Part shown: positions 1 through 7,268 of the stretch, piece after piece
Position numbering within the stretch: position 1 is the first letter of the stretch
Layout: every line of letters begins with the position of its first letter
Notes under the pieces: model-generated
Told to the model about the DNA's origin: nothing
What the model saw: the letters and a program-made list of their open reading frames with translations, nothing else
The model's database searches: none
DNA from: JAVVWB01 sp036652335
GTDB taxonomy: Bacteria; Synergistota; Synergistia; Synergistales; Synergistaceae
Direction of reading: 5' to 3'
Assembly (NCBI GenBank): GCA_036652335.1
Contig: JAVVWB010000013.1
Coordinates: forward strand, 1-38,081
DNA: 38,081 bases
Made by a program: the position numbers and the translations under genes

Positions 1-519
1 AACACTTCCGTTGCTTACTTGATGGGCGAAGAAGAAAAAGAAAAAGCCCCCTCATCTGAAGTCAGACTTGGGAGCTTTACAGAAATTCCTGTGTTGGATA
101 TATCAATGGCAGCATCTTGTGGTGCTGGTAATGGTTTATATGGAATAGAGGGCAAGTATACAGACACTATCTGTATGCCTGTTGAATCATTTGCGTGTAT
201 TGACCAAGAGAAAAAACCTTTTGGCATACACATAGACGGCGACAGCATGGAAGGTGCAGGACTTGCAGATGGAAGTATTGCAGTCATAAATCCTGCAGAA
301 GACGTAATCAATGGAGATATTGCACTTGTATCTTATAACGATAGCTGGTTTATTAAATGGGTAGTATGGACTCCATCAGGAGTTGAACTCCGTTCCGCCA
401 ATCCTAACTACACCACTGTTAACATCGATACAGAATACACAAAAGACCCCTCATGGTTCCGCATAATCGGCAAAGTCGTAGAAATCGTCAAAAAATCCAA
501 ACCCAAAAGAGCGTTTTAA
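1..519 (+). CDS. Phage-type LexA/CI-like repressor with S24 peptidase domain (5' truncated by the window edge)
   Basis: The reading frame is open from the first base. Its first residues (NTSVAYLMGEEE) look like the end of an XRE helix-turn-helix domain, which typically ends in NTSVDYLLG, so the DNA-binding half lies outside the window. The rest matches a LexA/CI C-terminal S24 peptidase and dimerisation domain: the nucleophile serine is in GDSME (about residue 84), and the partner lysine is probably in SWFIKWV. Known family members repress a mobile element's lytic or excision genes and cleave themselves under RecA activation after DNA damage. The protein sits at the far side of an integrase-bearing element, which fits a prophage or integrative-element repressor. 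ATG at 22 and TTG at 19 are internal and not the real start. Confidence 0.85.
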   Translation, partial: NTSVAYLMGEEEKEKAPSSEVRLGSFTEIPVLDISMAASCGAGNGLYGIEGKYTDTICMPVESFACIDQEKKPFGIHIDGDSMEGAGLADGSIAVINPAEDVINGDIALVSYNDSWFIKWVVWTPSGVELRSANPNYTTVNIDTEYTKDPSWFRIIGKVVEIVKKSKPKRAF

Positions 520-521
520 AA

Positions 522-596
522 ATTTCTAATTTAGGTTTCGGAGCTTTGATGTTGTTGGTGGCAATACCAATGTTGAGAAGAAAAAGTAGATTGTAG
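522..596 (+). pseudogene. Relic of a Synergist-CTERM-like C-terminal sorting tag
   Basis: Between the repressor and the next gene, a second frame reads ISNL then GFGALMLLVAIPMLRRK and stops (TAG 594-596). A short Gly/Phe motif, one hydrophobic helix and an Arg/Lys cluster at the extreme C-terminus is the layout of the Synergist-CTERM sorting signal, which normally carries Cys-Asn before GFGA. Here the Cys position is Ser (TCT, one base from TGT). No start codon or upstream domain belongs to it: in this frame it runs back into the repressor's 3' end. I infer a leftover 3' end of a surface-protein gene captured at a recombination junction. The resemblance rests on memory of the tag consensus, not on a search. 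Confidence 0.4.
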
Positions 597-623
597 ATTT
601 TTTATATTCAAGGAGGAGAAAAA

Positions 624-1493
624 ATGTCAAAAACAAGAAAAATCAAATGTGCAGCAATCAACATCAAATTTGTCGATACTAATAAACAAAGACCTAATAA
701 TTATGCAGAACTATTTAGAGATATTCAGTCCAAAGGTCTTATTGGCCACGGATATTCAAAACAGGCTTTATTGGTGAATACCCTTGCAAGAACACAAGAA
801 TTAGGAGAACTTGTAGACGGAATTACTGGCTCTTTTCATAAATATTTTGATTTACCAGAAAATACCAAATGGTTCGATACAAGCACTAGACAGCCCATTT
901 CAGATAAAAATGAAGTAATAGCAATACCGCACGGATTGAAACCAGAATATACATCGTTTGGTTATGTATTCTTCCCTAAACGTCACAGATTAATTTTTGA
1001 CTGTTCTAAAATGTCCGCTAAATCAGTACATAAAGCTCTCTCTCAAATCTTTTCTTATCCTGTTATAAATAAAGAATATGGAGATATTGATGTTATAATT
1101 GAAACAAGTCGAGAGATGATTGATCAAATATTAAATTTAGACTATATTCGCATGTTAAATATAAAACTTACTATACCCAATCCGGACGAGTTGTCTGAAC
1201 TTGACGCAAAAGTTTTTGAAAACATGAAAATACATGGTCTCTATTCATACGAACAAATTCAAAGCAGTAAAAAATCCGACGGAATGACGTTAAGAGACCA
1301 AGATAAGTCTTTAATACGACTATCCGCATCAAATGGCAAAACAACAGTAAAAACAATAGAAGGGGGCGAAGTTGTTGAAAAGAGTACTAGCGACTATCCA
1401 CTCATTTATACAAAAGAGTATCAGCCAGATACTCAACCATATTCAACAGCTATCGTTGAAGCTGGTGAAATGGTCCTTAGAACTTTACAATAA
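624..1493 (+). CDS. DUF4747-like protein, candidate element cargo or defence component
   Basis: A 289-residue soluble protein with a strong ribosome site (AGGAGGAG before ATG 624). It begins with a basic stretch and a short strand (KIKCAAINIKF). A central PKRHRLIFDC segment is followed by alternating helices and strands, then SASNGKTTVKTIEGGEVVEKST and DYPLIYTKEYQP near the end. This order (N-terminal beta strand, KRHRL, IPNPDEL, SASNG, DYPL) resembles what I recall of the DUF4747 family, which has no established biochemical function. I see no nuclease or ATPase motif. The next gene overlaps its 3' end, so the two are probably translationally coupled and work together. The position between an element repressor and the integrase is typical of accessory or phage-defence cargo. 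Confidence 0.55.
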   Translation: MSKTRKIKCAAINIKFVDTNKQRPNNYAELFRDIQSKGLIGHGYSKQALLVNTLARTQELGELVDGITGSFHKYFDLPENTKWFDTSTRQPISDKNEVIAIPHGLKPEYTSFGYVFFPKRHRLIFDCSKMSAKSVHKALSQIFSYPVINKEYGDIDVIIETSREMIDQILNLDYIRMLNIKLTIPNPDELSELDAKVFENMKIHGLYSYEQIQSSKKSDGMTLRDQDKSLIRLSASNGKTTVKTIEGGEVVEKSTSDYPLIYTKEYQPDTQPYSTAIVEAGEMVLRTLQ

Positions 1494-2073
1494 AAAAGAC
1501 TATCTGCTTAATCCCTATATAAATTTAAAAAATTCTTTTAAGAGTTATTGGAAAAGGTATGGTGGAATGTATTCTTTTTTGTCTTCTCCATATCTTCATA
1601 TCGCACTTTTACTATCTCTTTTGATATTATCTTTTAGCAACTCAAATGAGAAAACAATGGAAACACTTATAAAAGCTGGATTTATTCTACTTCCATGTAG
1701 CTTAGGTTTTTCTACAACAGGAATATCAATTTTTATAAGTTCTGGTGATGAGAAGTTTAAGAAAAAGATTTGTAGCCAAAAATTAGAAAAAGATAACAAT
1801 GAAAATAATTCTGTTTTTTTATCCGTAGTTGCCACCTTTGTACATTATATTATTGTTAATATGCTGGCACTATTAAATATTATCTGCTTTAGAATAATAG
1901 AGAGTACATCTTTGATATATTCGTTTATAACTCTGTTTCTTTTCATTTATGCAATACTATTAGGCTTCGCTACTCTTTTTTCTCTTCAAACAATAGCTAG
2001 GTGGAATGATTGGCACTATGCTAGCTTGAATGAACAGGGAAATCCTTGTAATAATTTAGACAAAAAGCCTTAA
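1465..2073 (+). CDS. Membrane protein with about four transmembrane helices, partner of the DUF4747-like gene
   Basis: The chosen GTG start at 1465 overlaps the upstream gene by 29 bases and gives 202 residues. An ATG at 1567 preceded by AAAAGG is an alternative that gives 168 residues. A short charged N-terminal part (SFKSYWKRYGG) precedes hydrophobic segments at about residues 40-57, 67-88, 115-141 and 145-170, with a charged loop between the second and third (EKFKKKICSQKLEKDNNENN). The tail is soluble and ends in DKKP. The family is not recognised. The topology recalls membrane effectors paired with cytosolic sensors in abortive-infection systems, including SLATT-type proteins, but I see no diagnostic motif. 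Base composition is strongly AT-rich. Transcription should end at the hairpin at 2092-2127. Confidence 0.65.
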   Translation: MKWSLELYNKKDYLLNPYINLKNSFKSYWKRYGGMYSFLSSPYLHIALLLSLLILSFSNSNEKTMETLIKAGFILLPCSLGFSTTGISIFISSGDEKFKKKICSQKLEKDNNENNSVFLSVVATFVHYIIVNMLALLNIICFRIIESTSLIYSFITLFLFIYAILLGFATLFSLQTIARWNDWHYASLNEQGNPCNNLDKKP

Positions 2074-2091
2074 ATGTTAAATACAGACCAT

Positions 2092-2127
2092 AAAACAAGG
2101 GGCTACCGCAAAGTAGCCCCTTGTTTT
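2092..2127. terminator. Bidirectional intrinsic terminator between cargo pair and integrase
   Basis: A perfect inverted repeat, AAAACAAGGGGCTAC then loop CGCAAA then GTAGCCCCTTGTTTT, sits between two convergent genes. The A-run on one side and T-run on the other make it functional in both directions. It overlaps the integrase stop codon (2126-2128), so the hairpin serves both transcripts. Confidence 0.92.
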
Positions 2128-3301
2128 ATGCTTTCAATCCATCTATGTAATCTGCATACCATTGCATCATCTTTCTTCGCTCTGGTAAATACTTTGCATA
2201 ATTATAAGCCTTTCTTACTCTGTCATTACCACTGTGTGCTAATTGGTGCTCTATGGCATCTATACTCCACAATCCGCTTTCGTTTAGTCTGGTTGAAGCT
2301 GTTGAGCGGAAGCCATGGGCAGTTACAGTTCTTGGTGGATAACCCATTTGTCTTATAAAGGCTTTGTTTATTGTTGCATCTGAATATGTCTTTTTGCCGT
2401 CGGATGAACGAACCGCAGGAAAGATATAGTTCCCATTTTTAAAACTTATTTTCTTTTGCTCTTCTAATATTAGAATGGCTTGCTCTGACAACGGCACGAT
2501 GTGCTTAACTCCGGCTTTCATTTTTATGGCAGGGATATGCCATTCTTTTGTTTCCCAGTTAATTTCTTTCCATTCTGCGTGTCTGACTTCACCAGGACGA
2601 GCAAATGTATATAAGCTATACAACATTGCATTGCGTACTGTATCGCCACCACTGTATCCCTTTATCTTATCTCTAAGTCTGGCAATGTCTCTAGGTTCTG
2701 TAAGACTCGGATGGTGCTCCTGTTTGCGTGGTTCTATTAAACCTCTCAAGTCCATTGCAGGGTTGCGATCAATAAGTCTTTTCCTCAAAATGTATCTGAA
2801 TATCTGTCTTAGTATATCCAAAGTCCTGTGTGCTGTTTCTATTTTACCTTTATTTTCAATGGCTTCAACCATGTCTAGCAACTCATGTGATGTTATCGTT
2901 TGGGGGTCTCTGCCTTTAAAGACAGGTATTATATATGCTGTAATTCGATGTTCCATCGTCTGAATGTTCTTAGCACTTCTTAATGTTTTTTTGTGTTCTT
3001 GCCACCATTCCATTGCTAATGTGTCAAATACATACGCAGGGGCTATTGCTTTGCTAAAAGGGTCTATCCCATTAAGTAAAGACTTTCTTGCCTCGTCTCT
3101 TCTCTCTCGTGCTTCTTTAAGAGAAAGGAGAGGATACGGGCCAAGTGTTTTTTTTCTTTCTTTACCGCCAACCCAATATCGCAATCTCCAAGTTTTGCGA
3201 CCATTGGGCCATACTTCCAGAAAAAGCCCATTATCGTCTTTTAAAAAATACAATTCTTCCTTTGGTTTGGAATTTCTAACAGACATCTCCGACAAACCCA
3301 C
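2126..3301 (-). CDS. int: P4-type tyrosine integrase next to tRNA-Sec
   Basis: A site-specific recombinase of the phage P4 integrase type. The N-terminal part (SVRNSKPKEELYFLKDDNGL, then RYWVGGKERKKTLGPYP) is the DUF4102 arm-binding domain. A SAM-like core-binding domain follows, and the C-terminal catalytic domain carries Arg in YTFARPGEVRHAEW, HGFRST (the HxxR box), His in QLAHSGNDRVRKAYN and the nucleophile Tyr in that last stretch. I chose GTG 3301, preceded by an AAAGGGGGG ribosome site. The resulting VGLSEMSVRNSKPK aligns residue for residue with the usual family N-terminus; an upstream TTG at 3337 and an ATG at 3286 fit less well. It reads away from the 3' end of tRNA-Sec, the standard arrangement for islands integrated at tRNA genes. 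Confidence 0.93.
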   Translation of the reverse strand: MGLSEMSVRNSKPKEELYFLKDDNGLFLEVWPNGRKTWRLRYWVGGKERKKTLGPYPLLSLKEARERRDEARKSLLNGIDPFSKAIAPAYVFDTLAMEWWQEHKKTLRSAKNIQTMEHRITAYIIPVFKGRDPQTITSHELLDMVEAIENKGKIETAHRTLDILRQIFRYILRKRLIDRNPAMDLRGLIEPRKQEHHPSLTEPRDIARLRDKIKGYSGGDTVRNAMLYSLYTFARPGEVRHAEWKEINWETKEWHIPAIKMKAGVKHIVPLSEQAILILEEQKKISFKNGNYIFPAVRSSDGKKTYSDATINKAFIRQMGYPPRTVTAHGFRSTASTRLNESGLWSIDAIEHQLAHSGNDRVRKAYNYAKYLPERRKMMQWYADYIDGLKA

Positions 3302-3326
3302 AGCCAGCCCCCCTTTTAATACTATG

Positions 3327-3376
3327 ACCGTACCCAAGATATACCACCTACAAAAAAGTACGGTAAAAGGTACGGT
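3327..3376. repeat. Repeated GTACGGT motifs upstream of the integrase (candidate arm or regulatory sites)
   Basis: GTACGGT occurs at 3358-3364 and again at 3370-3376 (12-base step, about one helical turn), with its inverse ACCGTAC at 3327-3333. The cluster lies between the integrase start and the tRNA gene, where arm-type integrase sites, excisionase sites or an int operator are expected. The repeats are visible in the sequence; the function is inference. Confidence 0.5.
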
Positions 3377-3429
3377 TTAGTTTTGGACACTAACAATATT
3401 AACTGGAACTTGTCGGACTGTAAAGACAC

Positions 3430-3475
3430 AAAAAAATCCTGCTATCACTCGTTTTTCGAGGATAACAGGATTTTT
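3430..3475 (-). terminator. Intrinsic terminator downstream of tRNA-Sec
   Basis: Imperfect inverted repeat with arms TCCTGCTATC-CTCG and CGAG-GATAACAGGA around a T-rich loop. Read on the minus strand it is followed by seven T residues (plus-strand A-run 3430-3436). It lies about 25 bases beyond the tRNA 3' end and would end the nucleoside phosphorylase/tRNA transcript before the integrase. Confidence 0.85.
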
Positions 3476-3498
3476 AAAGAACCACTTAAAACATACAG

Positions 3499-3595
3499 TG
3501 GCGGAGGCGTGTGCGAATCGAACACACCAGGACCGGAGTTACCGCCCCTCACCAGATTTGAAGTCTGGGCCCAGCACCAGCTGAAACTCGCCTCC
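3499..3595 (-). tRNA. selC: tRNA-Sec (anticodon TCA), 97 nt with encoded CCA
   Basis: On the minus strand the molecule starts GGAGGCG and ends CGCCTCC-G-CCA. The anticodon arm is CCAGA-CTTCAAA-TCTGG with anticodon TCA. The length, a very long variable arm (about GAGGGGCGGTAACTCC), a compact D arm (CAGC-TGGT-GCTG) and T loop TTCGATT are those of bacterial selenocysteine tRNA (E. coli selC is 95 nt). The eighth acceptor position appears to be an A-A mismatch. The gene follows the pyrimidine phosphorylase by under 50 bases and is probably in its transcript. It shows that the organism inserts selenocysteine, although no selenoprotein gene is evident in the window. Its 3' end is the presumed attachment site of the adjoining element. 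Confidence 0.95.
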
Positions 3596-3642
3596 ACTCA
3601 ACTTGGATAGGTTATCAGAAAACACAACTTATTGCAAGCAGA

Positions 3643-4947
3643 TTATGATATGTAGTCTAAAACGACAGGAATTTTATCAGCAAAATCACTAATTTCATAA
3701 GAAGAATTCAAATATTCCATAGCACTTTCAAGCTTAGCTTTATCATTATAATAAATCTTATATACTGGTTCACCTTTTTTTATTTTATATCCTATTTTTT
3801 GTGGTATGAAGATTGCAACAGATAAATCTATATCATCATCTATTCTTGCACGTCCACCACCAAGTGCTCTGACTGCTTCTCCAATCAGTAGAGCATCTAA
3901 CTTAGATACATAACCATCTCTATCAGCAATAATTTCAATGGCATTATCCGCGAGCTTTAGAGCTACGAGAAGTTCTTCTTTGGTCTTTGGTTCTGCATGT
4001 TGCGCTTTAATTATCTCTAAGAACTTATTCATAGCGCTTCCATCTTCTAATGTTTTTCTGCACAATTCTATCGCAAATTCAAGATTATCCGTTATTTTTG
4101 CAAGTAATAACATCCTGCTTCCCAAAGCAATGCATAATTCTTTCGTATCACTAGGGCCAGCATTATTTAATATATGATAAGATTCAATAACTTCTGCAGA
4201 ATTTCCAATCCATTGTCCCAAAGGTTGCTCCATACTTGAAATTAGTGCACAAGCATTTTTTGACATTTTTTTAGATATAGAAACAAGATTTTTTGCTAAC
4301 TCAATAGAATCTTTTCTTGTTTTCATAAAAGCGCCCTTACCAGTTTTTACGTCAAATAAAAAAGAATTTGCTCCTCCAGCTATTTTTTTGCTTATTATGC
4401 TAGATGTTATCAATGGAATAGATGGCACAGTCCCTGTAACATCACGTAATGAGTATAATGTGTGCTCTGCAGGTGCTAAATTTGTGGAATGTCCAGAAAC
4501 AGCACAACCAATTTTATATACTTGTTCTCTCATTGTCTCTTCACTTAAATGTACATCAATTCCTGGAATTGATCTAAGTTTATCTACTGTACCACCTGTA
4601 AAGCCTAATCCAGGCCCAGTCATTTTTGATATTTTAACTCCACATGCAGATAGCATTGGCAATAAAATAAGAGTTGTTTTGTCTCCTACACCGCCAGTAC
4701 TATGTTTGTCTACGACATTAAGTCCAGAACCATAGGAAATTTTACTCCCTGAATTTGCTATCGCATCTGTTAGATACATTGTTTCTTTTTCCGTCAATCC
4801 ATTAAAATAAACCGCCATTAACCATGCAGATATTTGGTATTCTGGTATCTTTTTATCTGTAATATTAAAAATAAACTGCCCTATTTCTGCTTCAGTGTGT
4901 TCCATGTTATCTCTTTTCTTTTCAATAAAAGAAATACTATTAAACAT
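3643..4947 (-). CDS. pdp: Pyrimidine-nucleoside (thymidine) phosphorylase
   Basis: Phosphorolysis of uridine, thymidine or deoxyuridine to base plus (deoxy)ribose-1-phosphate; 434 residues, the usual length. The signature KHSTGGVGDKTT (about residue 82) forms the phosphate site. LYSLRDVTGTV supplies the base-binding Arg, and SSIISKKIAGGAN supplies the Ser and Lys that hold the pyrimidine. The glycosyl-transferase-like alpha domain and C-terminal alpha/beta domain are both present. The phosphate-side loop is divergent: KMTGPGLGFTGGT where KMSGRGLGHTGGT is usual. The ATG start overlaps the purine phosphorylase stop by 8 bases, so the pair is translationally coupled. Together they salvage nucleosides in the cytoplasm. 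Substrate choice cannot be settled from sequence. Confidence 0.92.
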   Translation of the reverse strand: MFNSISFIEKKRDNMEHTEAEIGQFIFNITDKKIPEYQISAWLMAVYFNGLTEKETMYLTDAIANSGSKISYGSGLNVVDKHSTGGVGDKTTLILLPMLSACGVKISKMTGPGLGFTGGTVDKLRSIPGIDVHLSEETMREQVYKIGCAVSGHSTNLAPAEHTLYSLRDVTGTVPSIPLITSSIISKKIAGGANSFLFDVKTGKGAFMKTRKDSIELAKNLVSISKKMSKNACALISSMEQPLGQWIGNSAEVIESYHILNNAGPSDTKELCIALGSRMLLLAKITDNLEFAIELCRKTLEDGSAMNKFLEIIKAQHAEPKTKEELLVALKLADNAIEIIADRDGYVSKLDALLIGEAVRALGGGRARIDDDIDLSVAIFIPQKIGYKIKKGEPVYKIYYNDKAKLESAMEYLNSSYEISDFADKIPVVLDYIS

Positions 4948-5776
4948 TACGATAAATCTCCCTAATGAAGGATGTTAATAATTTCATTATTTTAGAAGAG
5001 GCCAAGTCAACATTTTCAATTACTTCTTCTAGCGTAAGTCTATTCTTTGTAATTCCAGCTGCATAATTTGAGACACATGACAAGCCACAGACTTTCATGT
5101 TCATATGATTTGCAACAATAACTTCCGGGACTGTTGACATTCCTACAACATCCCCACCTAAAAGCCTAATCATTTTAATTTCAGCTGGTGTTTCAAAAGA
5201 AGGCCCTGTCATTGCTAAATATGTACCTTTTTCTATGTGAATATTGTTTTGCTTAGCAACTTTCTCTATAATTGAAATATATTCAATATTATATGGATAA
5301 GTCATATCTGGGTATCTTTCACCCCATTTATCTTCATTGAGGCCAATCAGAGGGTTGGCTCCCATTAAGTTGATATGATCATCTATCAACATTATTGTAC
5401 CAGGTTTCATGTTTAGAGAAACACCGCCAGCTGCATTTGTAACAATAAGTGTTTCTACTCCTATTTCACGAAGGACTCTAATTGGAAATGTAATTTCCGA
5501 CATAGAATATCCCTCATAGTAATGAACCCTGCCACTCATAATAATTACTTCTGTTCCATCTACTTCACCCAATAGGAGTTCACCTATATGATGATCAACC
5601 GTTGATTTAGGCCAATAAGGTATTTTATCATATTTAATAATAGCCTTAATATTTATCTCTTTCGTCGTGTTTGTATTTATTAATCCTGAACCTAATATTA
5701 GGGCAATTTTTGCATTAGGCATCATCTTTTTTTGTATATAATTTTTTGCAATTTCTACTTTGTCATAAATGTTCAT
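4940..5776 (-). CDS. punA: Purine-nucleoside phosphorylase, trimeric (PNP-I) family
   Basis: Cleaves purine ribonucleosides with phosphate to base plus ribose-1-phosphate. Family motifs are ALILGSGL near the N-terminus (phosphate loop), SGRVHYYEGYSMSEI, TNAAGGVSLNMKPG, GPSFETPAEI (the Glu that contacts the purine) and CVSNYAAGI. The Asn in the last motif is the residue that favours 6-oxopurines (inosine, guanosine); adenosine/MTA-type relatives carry Asp. I chose ATG 5776, preceded by AGGAG with 7-base spacing and 4 bases after the recombinase stop; the longer frame back to 5824 would sit inside xerD. It is followed by pdp with overlap. With the inosyl-forming enzymes near 19.5-23 kb it may consume inosine or methylthioinosine (inference). 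Confidence 0.92.
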   Translation of the reverse strand: MNIYDKVEIAKNYIQKKMMPNAKIALILGSGLINTNTTKEINIKAIIKYDKIPYWPKSTVDHHIGELLLGEVDGTEVIIMSGRVHYYEGYSMSEITFPIRVLREIGVETLIVTNAAGGVSLNMKPGTIMLIDDHINLMGANPLIGLNEDKWGERYPDMTYPYNIEYISIIEKVAKQNNIHIEKGTYLAMTGPSFETPAEIKMIRLLGGDVVGMSTVPEVIVANHMNMKVCGLSCVSNYAAGITKNRLTLEEVIENVDLASSKIMKLLTSFIREIYRNV

Positions 5777-5780
5777 TTTC

Positions 5781-6698
5781 TCACTCCTCATACGCTCTCG
5801 GATGGTATTTATCATAATAATCATGTATTTCAGTATCTAGATGAGTATATTTTTCAGTAGTAATTATTGAAGAATGTCCCAATATTTCCTGTAGAGTTCT
5901 TTGGTCCATACCATTTCTTAGCAAGTGAGTTGCAAAGGTATGGCGCAATACATGTGGGTGTAATCTTTCTTTAGAGATATTGGCCATAGTTCCTCTTTTC
6001 CTAAGTATGTACCAAAGAGATTCTCTTTGGATTTTCTGCCCGGTTCTAGTTAAAAACAACCAATCTAAGTTCAGTTTATTTAATTTAGGTCTATAAGTTA
6101 GTATATAATGGTCAATTAACTTTTTTATTCCACCTATATATGGGATACATCTCTCTTTGTTTCCCTTACCAAGGGTATAAATAAGTCCTGAACTCGAATC
6201 AATATCTTTAAGTTTAATATTGCAAATTTCTGAAGCACGCATGCCTGATCCATACGCCAATTCTATAATAGCCCTATCTCGTTCACCTAGAATAGTTCCA
6301 TCAGCACAAGCATTCAAAATACGTTGAATTTCACCCTCTGTCATTATCTGTGGCAATTTTTTGTCTGTCTGTGGAAGAGGATCAAGCTTAGGAACATCAG
6401 AAACTATTCTGTCATACAAAAGATATTTAGCAAAAGAGCTCAATACGGCAGCATTTCTCTGTATTGAGCTCTTGGATTTACCGTTAATTTTCAAGTCCAA
6501 TAAAAAACGTGCAACATTTTCTGAGGTAATTTTTTGAGGATTTATGTTCTGTCTTTTACTATAAAAAAACCATATTCTTAAGTCAGAGAGATATGCTAAT
6601 ACAGTATTAGAAGAACAACCCCGCTCAAGAGTAAGGTAGTCTTTAAAATTATCAACTAAGTTAGAAAAATTTTTGTCATCAATATCTATAAGAGGCAT
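5781..6698 (-). CDS. xerD: XerC/XerD-type tyrosine recombinase
   Basis: 305 residues, the size of chromosomal Xer recombinases, which resolve chromosome dimers at dif. The N-terminal SAM-like core-binding domain is followed by the catalytic domain with the complete set: Arg in YGSGMRASEI, Lys in GKGNKER, HVLRHTFATH, His in LGHSSI and the nucleophile Tyr in EKYTHLD. It overlaps the Nudix gene by 13 bases and is followed after 4 bases by punA, so it is a chromosomal operon member rather than part of the nearby mobile element. XerC and XerD cannot be separated from this sequence alone, and an orphan single-recombinase Xer role is possible. No dif-like site is evident nearby. Confidence 0.9.
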   Translation of the reverse strand: MPLIDIDDKNFSNLVDNFKDYLTLERGCSSNTVLAYLSDLRIWFFYSKRQNINPQKITSENVARFLLDLKINGKSKSSIQRNAAVLSSFAKYLLYDRIVSDVPKLDPLPQTDKKLPQIMTEGEIQRILNACADGTILGERDRAIIELAYGSGMRASEICNIKLKDIDSSSGLIYTLGKGNKERCIPYIGGIKKLIDHYILTYRPKLNKLNLDWLFLTRTGQKIQRESLWYILRKRGTMANISKERLHPHVLRHTFATHLLRNGMDQRTLQEILGHSSIITTEKYTHLDTEIHDYYDKYHPRAYEE

Positions 6699-7246
6699 AT
6701 TTCTGCTCTCCTTGCTAAGTAAAGGTAGAACCCTAATAACGTTTTTCCATCAATAATTTTATTATTTTTTATCATATTATTTACTTCTTGAAATGATAGC
6801 CACTCTAATTCAATAAATTCATCTTCATCTTCCATTAGCTTTGATGGGATAAGATCAGTTGCCAAAAAAAGAATAATTTTTTCATTCATAAATCCTGGCG
6901 ATGTATAAAAAGAGATAACCTCTATTAGTCTTCCTGGTCTATAACCAATTTCTTCTTGTAATTCTCTTATAGCTGTTTGTCTGGGCGATTCATCTTTTTC
7001 TATTAAACCAGCTGGGATTTCATATAGTACTTCACGTATTGGTTGTCTGTATTGTTTCACAAAACAAATCTTATTTGAAGAATTTATAGCAATAATTGCT
7101 ACTGCAGAAGCATGCTCAACTATTTCTCTTTTAGTTATTTTCCCTGATTCAGAAAGGTAAGATTCGATTTTTAAATTTACTATTTTGCCATTAAAGATAT
7201 TTTCTGAATGACAGATTTCTCCCAGTGGGTTTTTTATATCTAACAT
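6686..7246 (-). CDS. nudF: Nudix hydrolase, ADP-ribose pyrophosphatase type
   Basis: 186 residues with a canonical Nudix box, GLIEKDESPRQTAIRELQEEIG (about residues 80-101, split here only by prose: G-x5-E-x7-REL-x-EE-x-G). A preceding KQYRQPIREVLYEIPAG and the following SFYTSPGFMNEKI are typical of ADP-ribose diphosphatases, which hydrolyse ADP-ribose to AMP and ribose-5-phosphate with Mg2+. Start ATG 7246 has AGAGGTG upstream. It stands 22 bases after fmt and overlaps xerD. A housekeeping role clearing ADP-ribose or related sugar nucleotides is likely; exact substrate is not provable from sequence. Confidence 0.88.
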   Translation of the reverse strand: MLDIKNPLGEICHSENIFNGKIVNLKIESYLSESGKITKREIVEHASAVAIIAINSSNKICFVKQYRQPIREVLYEIPAGLIEKDESPRQTAIRELQEEIGYRPGRLIEVISFYTSPGFMNEKIILFLATDLIPSKLMEDEDEFIELEWLSFQEVNNMIKNNKIIDGKTLLGFYLYLARRAEICLL

Positions 7247-7268
7247 ATTTGAACACCTCTTGTGATTG

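Noticed and set aside
15..311. Minus-strand frame antisense to the repressor
   Set aside because: No ribosome site or motif; overlaps a clear S24 peptidase domain.
2475..3380. Plus-strand frames opposite the integrase
   Set aside because: Shadows of the integrase; the real gene has full family motifs.
3383..3610. Plus-strand frame across the tRNA-Sec gene
   Set aside because: It runs through a tRNA and a terminator; no coding evidence.
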